NCBI GenBank assembly: GCA_963556255.1
Contig: OY744613.1
Location: 37,315,555 to 37,379,554 of the forward strand
DNA length: 64,000 nt
From: Allolobophora icterica
Lineage: Eukaryota > Annelida > Clitellata > Crassiclitellata > Lumbricidae
Direction of reading: 5' to 3'
Position numbers and translations under genes: made by a program. The notes beneath the pieces were generated by a model. The model saw nothing but the letters and a program-made list of their open reading frames with translations, had not been told where the DNA came from and did no database searches. Every line of letters starts with the position of its first letter. Position 1 is the stretch's first letter. This document shows, in pieces, positions 57,701 to 64,000 of the stretch.

Positions 57701-58208
57701 CTCTACTTAAAGTTATCAACAGCAATAGTACTGATAATGTGTTACTGAAATAAAGGGCCTGAAGTCTTTCAGTACAAGCATTACAATATCTTGTACATTT
57801 CTTGTAAACATGGATCAACCACACCCTCTACATTCCACAGCATGGTGTGGTTTATTGAAAAATGTTTGAAATTACTGAAATTCTTGGTTTACAGGTAAAC
57901 TGTTTTCGCCAATGATCCTCAAGAATGCAATACAAGCAGAAAATATGGCCCAAACATACAAGGGAGTCACAACAAACCACATCCAAAGAAATGTGACAAA
58001 ATTCTTAGGATAGGAGAAAAGCATGCCATTAGATTATCAAAACATACCACTTTCATGAGTGATGTTCAGCAGAAGCCTCAGCAAAGTCAACAAACAGGTT
58101 GAGACCAGAAACTGAGGACAGTCTTTGTTGACTTTCTCTTCACTGCAACTCTGATAGGAAGCAACTGGTCCTTCATTTGCTATGTCTCTGATGCAAACGC
58201 TCAACAAA
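36675..58208 (-). CDS. WAPL: WAPL (cohesin release factor), C-terminal seven exons
   Basis: Role by family: Wapl binds Pds5-cohesin in the nucleus and opens the ring to release chromatin. Exons from the 5' side: 58048-58208, 57409-57524, 55450-55581, 54007-54319, 45263-45351, 42626-42721, 36675-36782; phases agree throughout and the joined product is 337 residues with TGA. It covers the C-terminal half of the helical WAPL domain. Matching blocks: LLLNITHESERGCFVIGEQ (human NLTNDNEWGSTKTGEQ), QFDLSIL|GLSLLMNLVE (FDIRVLGLGLLINLVE), SFKAARLIEEA, SGQWVESEFGLQWV, AGKHMEDSFVAAYTAVLIG, MIRKFLGFMNFT, TFQHVLKILESC. Upstream exons (N-terminal half) lie right of the window or beyond the 38-bp array. Introns reach about 8.6 kb and hold most transposons here. 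Confidence 0.95.
36909..37399. mobile_element. hAT MITE, copy 2
   Basis: Same family as 32002-32393 (CAGTGTGATAATTGT ... ACAATTCTCACCCTG). Flanks ATCACGAC and ATCAAGAC match at 7 of 8. An internal segment (ATCACCAGATTTATTA) is duplicated, which explains the greater length. Intronic in WAPL. Confidence 0.85.
37571..37810. mobile_element. hAT MITE with perfect 8-bp target duplication
   Basis: CAGGGCCACATTAAGG on the left, ACTTAATGCAGGCCTG on the right; CACTGACC on both flanks (37563-37570, 37811-37818). 240 bases, no gene. Intronic in WAPL. Confidence 0.92.
37830..40780. other. WAPL intron, unassigned
   Basis: No WAPL exon seen. A stretch with TATAAAGG (38533) and AATAAAG (38561) is LTR-like, but no direct-repeat partner was found. 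Several 60-90 codon frames have no motif I recognise. Confidence 0.35.
40790..41185 (+). mobile_element. CR1-like LINE RT C-terminal relic
   Basis: Reads VRDLVMFTDREISMADYVNS, LLHSSVLVQHNYCNFILEGL, FDQFQSVLKCAAWLMASLLK, LAYMRDTFH: the same order as 34250-34570, strongly decayed. Confidence 0.7.
41187..41461 (-). mobile_element. tRNA-head retroposon, copy 1
   Basis: Reverse complement of 54812-55085. Has an ATT-repeat tail at the left and a tRNA-like head at the right (GTGGTAACATCACTGGCG, then GCGGGATCGCTTCCCGC as box B region). Confidence 0.8.
42626..42721 (-). CDS. WAPL: WAPL exon
   Basis: Acceptor GATGACAG, donor GTAAGA; 32 codons. Encodes HLAETVRKTLPEFSFTPLVR and MIRKFLGFMNFT. Confidence 0.95.
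43140..43440 (+). mobile_element. CR1/L2-like LINE 3' end
   Basis: GTGCCTCTGAATACC, GCGAGAGGTGCCTTGTAAAT and then AAGTAAGTAAGTATACTCTTTATT, as at 1230-1290 and 4485-4510. Intronic in WAPL. Confidence 0.6.
43989..44113 (+). repeat. Five tandem 25-bp repeats
   Basis: Unit TGAATGAAATTCTATTCTTG plus ATTAC; five copies, the first two with one base different. Confidence 0.95.
44474..44530 (+). repeat. Two tandem 28-bp repeats
   Basis: AAATATACCTTAAAGGGCTG begins at 44474 and at 44502. Confidence 0.9.
44924..44958. repeat. Perfect 16-bp-arm palindrome
   Basis: GTCCCATGGCTACCCC, loop TGA, GGGGTAGCCATGGGAC. Sits just left of a SINE. Confidence 0.95.
44985..45170 (-). mobile_element. SINE, copy B (family of 24565-24785)
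   Basis: Shares CATATGAGGG, CTGGC(T/C)AGGGG and AAATTTCTGCCCTGGCGGG-type phrases with copy A in the same order; the tRNA-like head is missing or cut. Intronic in WAPL. Confidence 0.6.
45263..45351 (-). CDS. WAPL: WAPL exon
   Basis: Acceptor GATTCTAG, donor GTCAGT. Encodes DLHTAGKHMEDSFVAAYTAV and LIGSIIQHDM, the most conserved C-terminal block of Wapl. Confidence 0.95.
45459..45907. mobile_element. hAT-like element with 8-bp target duplication
   Basis: TAGGGGTCAGCCGG on the left and CCGGCTGACCCCTA on the right are perfect inverted repeats; GTATGTAT flanks both. The target is in a TATG-rich tract, so the duplication is less diagnostic. No transposase. Confidence 0.85.
46300..47000 (-). mobile_element. 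LINE RT fragment (I/Nimb-like?)
   Basis: Reverse strand gives E(S)GE.QGCKFTTDLF near 46940, a degraded YADDV-like CANDVTLFA near 46815, and VKIQTM near 46720, in RT order. Heavily decayed; type uncertain. Confidence 0.5.
47111..48068. mobile_element. hAT element with passenger segment
   Basis: Starts CAGTGATATTTT, ends AAAACTATCACTG; CTGGCAAG flanks both sides (47103-47110, 48069-48076), an 8-bp hAT-type duplication. An internal copy of the right end (AAAATATCACTG) stops at 47299, and about 110 bases before it resemble 47955-48068. Between them lies an open exon-like segment. Intronic in WAPL. Confidence 0.9.
47540..47803 (+). CDS. Exon-like open segment inside the hAT element
   Basis: After TCTTCTCCGTTTTAG, 87 open codons and TAA: GPKRAKKFIYFFAVFKKPIL, LANWTKYLPMVETDLLLKAI, KILRENDLKKLYLETVFATG. 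Amino-acid mix looks protein-like. I do not recognise it; it could be the last exon of a lost transposase or a captured host exon. Confidence 0.35.
   Translation, partial: GPKRAKKFIYFFAVFKKPILGFLSSAQLANWTKYLPMVETDLLLKAIFNNYKFCHDTDYDKITKKILRENDLKKLYLETVFATGQRY
48467..48600 (+). repeat. Two tandem 64-bp repeats
   Basis: TTTTGTTAACTTCATAGAG starts at 48467 and at 48531; copies differ at about six bases. Confidence 0.9.
48730..51355 (+). mobile_element. RTE/R4-like LINE ('craniofacial development protein 2-like'), split by an insertion
   Basis: First part (to about 49495): KRLKNNKSP, INGEKLKNGADIMISKLYKI, LVDEQAGFQRDRST (RT start). Second part (from about 50525): ITDLEQAMDRIKNEEKG, NNLHFAYDDI, then GLFGHICRMKDKKL and NKRGRPHRGWTDGIEEWC, the RGRP-W(T/K)D end of this class. 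Frames are broken; intronic in WAPL. Confidence 0.88.
49495..50520. mobile_element. CpG-rich insertion splitting the LINE
   Basis: About 1 kb separating the two LINE halves. It includes a LINE-type tail (GAGGTGCTATATAAATTC then ATGA repeats) ending near 49885 and a GC-rich stretch 50350-50515 with a perfect palindrome, GAGCGATCGATCGCTC at 50478-50493. CpG is visibly denser than around it. Class not identified; may be two nested insertions. Confidence 0.5.
51690..51900 (-). mobile_element. LINE RT C-terminal fragment
   Basis: Reverse strand reads IELYYFIICPYLCYCNITYA then SCLNCLFTPQKLAVCTI, matching the (S/L)IYPYLNYCNxVWA-xxLxxLxxLQKRAVRxI block of Jockey/CR1-type elements. Confidence 0.6.
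52142..52274 (+). pseudogene. WAPL: Inverted partial copy of a WAPL exon
   Basis: Copies 55450-55581 and about 20 bases of its upstream intron, on the opposite strand. It reads GLSLLMNLVENCETNRKCLI and TDSKEE-like sequence with some 12-15 changes, stays open, then switches to unrelated sequence at AGCCAAG. It lies antisense in a WAPL intron, so it cannot serve as a WAPL exon. Confidence 0.9.
52281..52990. repeat. Inverted pair of about 70-bp arms
   Basis: 52281-52350 (TTCGAAGACAGAAAATT ... CATAAAGGCCAGC) is the near reverse complement of 52921-52990. The left arm adjoins the WAPL exon copy. Confidence 0.85.
52742..53351 (-). other. Open reverse frames of unknown nature
   Basis: Two overlapping frames (142 and 92 codons) with a protein-like mix, e.g. 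GKYSWDIFCDYFMDIGKKEV and GAWKQIQEKCQAKLDSKTEN. On the WAPL sense strand but no match to Wapl. Possibly decayed transposon coding sequence. Confidence 0.25.
54007..54319 (-). CDS. WAPL: WAPL exon: acidic linker
   Basis: Start set at the AG of AGCGAG so that phase 0 fits the previous exon (an alternative AG four bases upstream would break the frame). Encodes SFKAARLIEEAHDEKIEAAE, SGQWVESEFGLQWV and a Glu/Gln-rich run. Donor GTATGC. Confidence 0.88.
54812..55085 (+). mobile_element. tRNA-head retroposon, copy 2
   Basis: CCATAGAGTGTGGTAACATC head, GCGGGATCGCTTCCCGC box-B-like stretch, body, then GATATTAAACGAAG and an ATT-repeat tail. Opposite orientation to 41187-41461. Intronic in WAPL. Confidence 0.82.
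55450..55581 (-). CDS. WAPL: WAPL exon (source of the copy at 52142)
   Basis: Acceptor GCTTCAAAG, donor GTATGT; 44 codons, phase 0. Encodes GLSLLMNLVENCEANRKNFI then SEEEISALESLGM. The acceptor is poor in pyrimidines; placement rests on the FDLSIL|GLSLL match. Confidence 0.93.
55832..56040 (+). mobile_element. tRNA-derived SINE, CORE-like body
   Basis: Box A TGGCGTAGCAG and box B GGTTCGAATCT with tRNA spacing, then GTGACCTTGGACAAGTTGCT, which recalls the CORE domain of MIR-type SINEs, then AACGGGAAACCACCTC. No intact cloverleaf. Intronic in WAPL. Confidence 0.8.
56643..56970. mobile_element. MITE-like element with 20-bp inverted ends
   Basis: AGAACCCTGTGGATGTGATT on the left; its reverse complement at 56951-56970. 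Inside, next to the left end, is a perfect 17-bp-arm hairpin at 56661-56697 (TTTTTCACCCAATATGG, loop GTG). No target duplication seen, so class unknown. Confidence 0.75.
57145..57228 (+). repeat. Two tandem 41-bp repeats
   Basis: CTTGGACCTCATGTCTTGGC begins at 57145 and 57186; one or two differences. Confidence 0.9.
57409..57524 (-). CDS. WAPL: WAPL exon
   Basis: Acceptor TTTGCCCAG, donor GTTGGT. Encodes (E)RGCFVIGEQKNLLFSVLSS and VDQFDLSIL. The junction residues with the previous exon reproduce the human spacing exactly. Confidence 0.93.
58048..58208 (-). CDS. WAPL: WAPL exon (first in window)
   Basis: Acceptor ACTTTCAG, donor GTATGT. Encodes LLSVCIRDIANEGPVASYQ, a polar insert, then CPQFLVSTCLLTLLRLLLNI and THES. 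Entered in phase 2. Confidence 0.9.
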
Positions 58209-58959
58209 CTGAAAGTACAAAATGAAGCTTAAAGCAATAATATTACATGTGCTTTATTTATATTTAATGTGATAATGTTCTACCTTAGTTCATACTGCCT
58301 GTATCGATTACTTATCTAACCACCCAGTCTTATGTTGATTTTAATATATATTCTGGTTGCCTAAAGTGTTATCTACATTGTAATAACATGGTCAGAACTG
58401 TTTCCAAAGCATAACATAACACGGATATTAGGGTTGTTCTGAAGTCAATGAAGAAAAAAGAAGTAAATTAATTGAGTGCAAGCTTGTTTTGCTGCCCCCT
58501 GTTGCATCATCAGACAGGACTCAAAATAGTTTGCTATTAAGGCAAAAGTTAGGGGTTGCTCACTGTCATATAAGTTTCATATAATTTGCTTTGCTAATTG
58601 CATACAGACAACATAAAAGCGTTAATCAATATTTTTATTGTCTAACACTTCTGAATTGTTGTTATAATTTCACTATTATTGTATTAAACTACTTACCACT
58701 TAAGTAACAAATGTTTTTTGTTTGTTTATTTAGCAATGGCTTTATGTAGGTCAGGTGTAGTGTAAAGCACAAGAAGTAAGACTTCAGTTTGGCTAATTGG
58801 TCACCCTCAAACTCATTTGCCAGGAAATTTCTTGTGTGCCATGGGTGAAATATTATAGACATATTTCCATCACCATATTGAGCAGTCTAAGACTATGCTA
58901 GACAGTCTAAAACCACTATTGATAAGCTGATTGGGAATTGCATTTGTACACTCATATCA

Positions 58960-59420
58960 ACAGCTTTCCATACCTCCATACCAACACAATTTAAAAACTG
59001 AAGGCTGTTCTAGATAAAAGGAGCTTGATAAAGAAAATAAAGAATTTGAGAGAGGCTTCATCCCAGACAAGGCTATAGTAAACACAAAACTTTACATTGA
59101 AACTCCGTTACCCAGACTCATTGAAGACTGCAAGTCTTTTCTGCCATCTAGTTTTCCAGCAGGACAGTGCGCATGCTCACATGGCAAAATTGGCTGAAGA
59201 CTGTATTGCTCACCTTAATCCTCTTGTTTATCACGTATGGGGAGCTATGCTTGAACACTAAAAGACAATTCATTGCAAGCCGAAGAACACTGATGAGCTG
59301 AAGAAAGTCTTGCAGTTAATATGGGACCAGCTACCACAATCAACAAGGCCACACAGAACTTCAGACTTGAGCTTGTATGAAAGCTGGGGGTGCACACTTC
59401 GAACATGTTTTGAGATAAAC
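58960..59420 (+). mobile_element. Mariner-like transposase relic
   Basis: GFIPDKAIVNTKLYIETPLP, then after a frame change FQQDSAHAHMAKLAEDCIA, LNPLVYHVWGAMLEH and NTDELKKVLQLIWDQLPQS. These are the second-Asp (QQD) block and the LNPLDYHVWG block of Tc1/mariner DDE transposases; the WPPNSPD stretch between them is deleted, so the third acidic residue is lost. Inactive. Confidence 0.85.
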
Positions 59421-59589
59421 TGTCTAACAGATTTATGAATTCGTAATGAAAGGTGATGATATGTGACATTGAAAATTACAAGTGACTGTTCATTTATCTG
59501 CATAATTTTGAAAATACGGAATAGAATATTTAAACAGCTGTAATTTTTCAAGCAATGAAAATTTTCCAGTTCAGACATTTCAAATGCAA

Positions 59590-62500
59590 TCGATCTCTAT
59601 GTCTGCTCTCAGACATTTACAATGCTATGGATCTCTATGTCCGTTCTGAGACATTTACAATATTATGGATCTCTAGGTCTGCACCATATAATGTCTGAGA
59701 GCAGACAGGGAGATCCAAAAAAATGTTGGAGAGGGGAAAGAGAGTTCCATAGCATTGTAAATGTCTGACAGCAGACACAGAGATAAATATAATCTCTAAA
59801 AAGACACAGATATCAATAGCAGTGTAAATCTCTGAGAGCAGGCAGAGTTGTCTGGGAGCAGATACAGAAATCAATATAATTTCTGAGAACAGACAGAGAG
59901 ATCGATAGCAATGTCAATGTCCGAGAGGAGAAGAAGATATCCATAGCATTGTAAACATCTGAGAGCAGACAGAGAGATCCATAGCATTGTAAGTGTCTGA
60001 GAGCAGACAAAGACATCCATAGCATTGTAAGTGTCTGAGAGCAGACAAAGAGATCCATAGCATTGTAAGTGTCTGAGAACAGACAGAGAGATCCATAGCA
60101 TTGAAAATGGCTGAGAGCAGACAAAGAGATCCATAGCATTGTAAGTGTCTGAGAGCAGACAAAGAGATCCATAGCATTGTAAGTGTCTGAGAGCAGACAA
60201 AGAGATCCATAGCATTGTAAGTGTCTGAGAGCAGACTGAGAGATCCATAGCATTGAAAATGTCTGAGAGCAGACTGAGAGATCCATAGCATTGAAAATGT
60301 CTGAGAGCAGACAAAGAGATCCATAGCATTGTAAATGTCTGAGAGCAGACAAAGAGATCCATAGCATTGTAAGTGTCTGAGAGCAGACAGAGATCCATAG
60401 CATTGTAAATGTCTGAGAGCAGACAAAGAGATCCATAGCATTGTAAGTGTCTGAGAGCAGACAAAGAGATCCATAGCATTGTAAGTGTCTGAGAGCAGAC
60501 TGAGAGATCCATAGCATTAAAAATGTCTGAGAGCAGACAAAGAGATCCATAGCATTGTAAATGTCTGAAGGCAGACAAAGAGATCCATAGCATTGTAAGT
60601 GTCTGAGAGCAGACTGAGAGATCCATAGCATTAAAAATGTCTGAGAGCAGACAAAGAGATCCATAGCATTGTAAATGTCTGAGAGCAGACAAATAGATCC
60701 ATAGCATTGTAGGTGTCTGAGAGCAGACTGAGAGATCCATAGCATTGTAAATGTCTGAGAGCAGACAAAGAGATCTATAGCATTGTAAATGTCTGTGAGC
60801 AGACAAAGAGATCCATAGCATTGAAAATGTCTGAGAGCAGACAAAGAGATCCATAGCATTGTAAATGTCTGTGAGTAGACAGAGAGAGATCCATAGCATT
60901 GTAAATGTCTGTGAGTAGACAGAGAGAGATCCATAGCATTGTAAATGTCTGAGAGCAGACACAGAGATCCAGAGCATTGTAAATGTCTGTGAGTAGACAG
61001 AGAGAGAGATCCATAGCATTGTAAATGTCTGAGAGCAGACAAAGAGATCCATAGCATTGTAAATGTCTGTGAGTAGACAGAGAGAGATCCATAGCATTGT
61101 AAATGTCTGTGAGTAGACAGAGAGAGATCCATAGCATTGTAAATGTCTGAGAGCAGACACAGAGATCCAGAGCATTGTAAATGTCTGTGAGTAGACAGAG
61201 AGAGAGAGATCCATAGCATTGTAAATGTCTTGTGAGTAGACAGAGAGAGAGATCCATAGCATTGTAAATGTCTGAGAGCAGACGAAGAGATCCATAGCAT
61301 TGTGAATGTCTGAGAGCAGACAGAGAGATCCATAGCATTGTAAATGTCTGAGAGCAGACAGAGAGATCCATAGCATTGTAAATGTCTGAGAGCAGACAAA
61401 GAGATCCATAGCATTGTGAATGTCTGAGAGCAGACAGAGAGATCCATTGGAATGTTAATGTCTGAGAGCAGACAGAGAGATTCATAGCACTGTAAATTTC
61501 TGAGAGCAGACAAAGAGATCCATATCATTGTAAATGTCTGAGAGCAGACAAAGAGATCCATAGCATTGTAAATGTCTGTGAGTAGACAGAGAGAGATCCA
61601 TAGCATTGTAAATGTCTGTGAGTAGACAGAGAGATCCATTGGAATGTAAATGTCTGAGAGCAGACAGAGAGATCCATAGCATTGTAAATGTCTGAGAGCA
61701 GACAAAGAGATCCATAGCATTGTAAATGTCTGTGAGTAGACAGAGAGAGATCCATAGCATTGTAAATGTCTGGGAGTAGACACAGAGAGATCCATAGCAT
61801 TGTAAATGTCTGAGAGCATACACAGAGATCCAGAGCAATGTAAATGTCTGTGAGTAGACAGAGAGAGATCCATAGCATTGTAAATGTCTGTGAGTAGACA
61901 GAGAGAGATCCACAGCATTATAAATGTCTGAGAGCAGACAAAGAGATCCATAGCATTGTAAATGTCTGTGAGTAGACAGAGAGAGATCCATAGCATTGTA
62001 AATGTCTGTGAGTAGACAGAGAGAGATCCATAGAATTGTAAATGTCTGAGAGCATACAAAGAGATCCATAGCATTGTAAATGTCTGTGAGTAGACAGAGA
62101 GAGATCCATAGCATTGTAAATGTCTGTGAGTAGACAGAGAGAGATCCACAGCATTGTAAATGTCTGAGAGCAGACAGAGAGATCCATTGGAATGTAAATG
62201 TCTGAGAGCAGACAGAGAGATCCATAGCATTGTAAATGTCTGAGAGCAGACAAAGAGATCCATAGCATTGTAAATGTCTGTGAGTAGACAGAGAGAGATC
62301 CATAGCATTGTAAATGTCTGTGAGTAGACAGAGAGAGATCCATAGCATTGTAAATGTCTGAGAGCAGACACAGAGATCCAGAGCATTGTAAATGTCTGTG
62401 AGTAGACAGAGAGAGAGATCCATAGCATTGTAAATGTCTGTGAGTAGACAGAGAGAGAGATCCATAGCATTGTAAATGTCTGAGAGCAGACAAAGAGATC

Positions 62501-64000
62501 CATAGCATTGTGAATGTCTGAGAGCAGACAGAGAGATCCATAGCATTGTAAATGTCTGAGAGCAGACAGAGAGATCCATAGCATTGTAAATGTCTGAGAG
62601 CAGACAAAGAGATCCATAGCATTGTGAATGTCTGAGAGCAGACAGAGAGATCCATTGGAATGTTAATGTCTGAGAGCAGACAGAGAGATTCATAGCACTG
62701 TAAATTTCTGAGAGCAGACAAAGAGATCCATATCATTGTAAATGTCTGTGAGTAGACAGAGAGAGATCCATAGCATTGTAAAGGTCTGAGAGCAGACAAA
62801 GATATCCATAGCATTGTAAATGTCTGAGAGCAGACAAAGAGATCCATAGCATTGTGAATGTCTGAGAGCAGACAGAGAGATCCATAGCATTGTAAATGTC
62901 TGAGACCAGACAGAGAGATCCATAGCATTGCAAATGTCTGAGACCAGACAGAGAGATCCATAGCATTGTAAATGTCTGAGACCAGACAGAGAGATCCATA
63001 GCATTGTAAATGTCTGAGAGCAGACAGAGAGATCCATAGCATTGTAAATGTCTGAGAGCAGACTGAGAGATCCAGAGCCTTGTAAATGTCTGAGAGCAGA
63101 CTGAGAGATCCATAGCATTGAAAATGTCTGAGAGCAGACTGAGAGATCCAGAGCCTTGTAAATGTCTGAGAGCAGACTGAGAGATCCATAGCATTGTAAA
63201 TGTCTGAGAGCAGACTGAGAGATCCATAGCATTGTAAATGTCTGAGAGCAGACTCAGAGATCCAGAGCCTTGTAAATGTCTGAGAGCAGACTGAGAGATC
63301 CATAGCATTGTAAATGTCTGAGAGCAGACTGAGAGATCCATAGCATTGTAAATGTCTGAGAGCAGACTGAGAGATCCAGAGCCTTGTAAATGTCTGAGAG
63401 CAGACTGAGAGATCCATAGCATTGTAAATGTCTGAGAGCAGACTGAGAGATCCATAGCATTGTAAATGTCTGAGAGCAGACTGAGAGATCTATAGCATTG
63501 AAAATGTCTGAGAGCAGACTGAGAGATCCAGAGCCTTGTAAATGTCTGAGAGCAGACTGAGAGATCCATAGCATTGTAAATGTCTGAGAGCAGACTGAGA
63601 GATCCATAGCATTGTAAATGTCTGAGAGCAGACTGAGAGATCCATAGCATTGAAAATGTCTGAGAGCAGACTGAGAGATCCAGAGCCTTGTAAATGTCTG
63701 AGAGCAGACTGAGAGATCCAGAGCCTTGTAAATGTCTGAGAGCAGACTGAGAGATCCATAGCATTAAAAATGTCTGAGAGCAGACTGAGAGATCTATAGC
63801 ATTGAAAATGTCTGAGAGCAGACTGAGAGATCCATAGCATTGTAAATGTCTGAGAGCAGACTGAGAGATCCAGAGCCTTGTAAATGTCTGAGAGCAGACT
63901 GAGAGATCCATAGCATTGTAAATGTCTGAGAGCAGACTGAGAGATCCATAGCATTGAAAATGTCTGAGAGCAGACTGAGAGATCCAGAGCCTTGTAAATG
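59590..64000. repeat. 38-bp minisatellite array, about 110 copies, running off the window
   Basis: Unit (on +) TCTGAGAGCAGACAAAGAGA followed by TCCATAGCATTGTAAATG. Variants of 40 and 42 bases carry extra GA pairs (GTGAGTAGACAGAGAGAG). Units 59590-59680 are inverted; 59690-59940 are degenerate; beyond that copies are near-uniform. The reverse strand has no stop in any frame of the unit, so frames of up to 934 codons appear; three units (114 bp) give a 38-residue protein period. Confidence 0.97.
60270..62740. repeat. Higher-order repeat of about 1208 bp within the array
   Basis: The rare phrase TTCATAGCACTGTAAATTTC occurs at 61481 and 62689, exactly 1208 apart, and the preceding order of unit variants (CAGAGATCCAGAGC, CATTGGAATG) repeats at matching distances within a few bases. 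This marks a segmental duplication of about 30 units; the left edge is approximate. Confidence 0.8.

Noticed and set aside
59813..62617. A 934-codon reverse frame and overlapping long frames of 100-500 codons in the same area
   Set aside because: All are translations of the 38-bp repeat in its three stop-free frames. No start context, domain or splice evidence; reported as a repeat, with translation left as a question.
59590..64000. CRISPR-like array
   Set aside because: Units are contiguous 38-mers with no unique spacers, in an animal genome.

Overview
The window is animal nuclear DNA, probably from an invertebrate. It carries the intron-split remains or whole of three conserved-type genes, with GT-AG introns of roughly 0.6-9 kb, set in AT-rich sequence full of decayed transposable elements. 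All three exon chains were built by eye: each exon has plausible splice sites, intron phases agree across every junction used, and the USP39 and WAPL products align over their length with what I remember of the human proteins. I cannot name the phylum.

Layout: (1) bases 1-11255, + strand, are the 3' ten exons of USP39 (Sad1p/Ubp10-type), the catalytically dead USP-fold subunit of the U4/U6.U5 tri-snRNP; the 5' end lies left of the window. (2) Bases 13221-25906, - strand, hold an apparently complete gene for a protein with one EPLIN-like LIM domain and repeated (A/Q/E)(K/Q/E)FKxME-type motifs, convergent with USP39. (3) Bases about 26000-36670 hold no confident gene: LINE relics, a hAT MITE and unassigned DNA. 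(4) Bases 36675-58208, - strand, are the last seven exons of WAPL, the cohesin-release factor; its introns hold most of the mobile DNA. (5) From about 59590 to the right edge, inside or upstream of WAPL, lies a minisatellite of about 110 copies of a 38-bp unit.

Mobile DNA: non-LTR retrotransposon relics of at least three RT types (CR1/L2-like with a GCTATATAAAT-type 3' tail, an RTE/R4-like 'craniofacial development protein 2-like' type, and others), at least six hAT-type elements of which four keep perfect and two keep 7/8 matching 8-bp target duplications, a mariner-like transposase relic, three tRNA-derived SINE families, and several fold-back elements.

The genes do not form a pathway; splicing (USP39), cytoskeleton (LIM protein) and cohesin release (WAPL) are housekeeping neighbours. 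The most unusual items are the higher-order 38-bp minisatellite, which is stop-free in all three frames on the WAPL sense strand, an inverted chimeric copy of a WAPL exon at 52142-52274, and a hAT element carrying an exon-like open segment of unknown origin.
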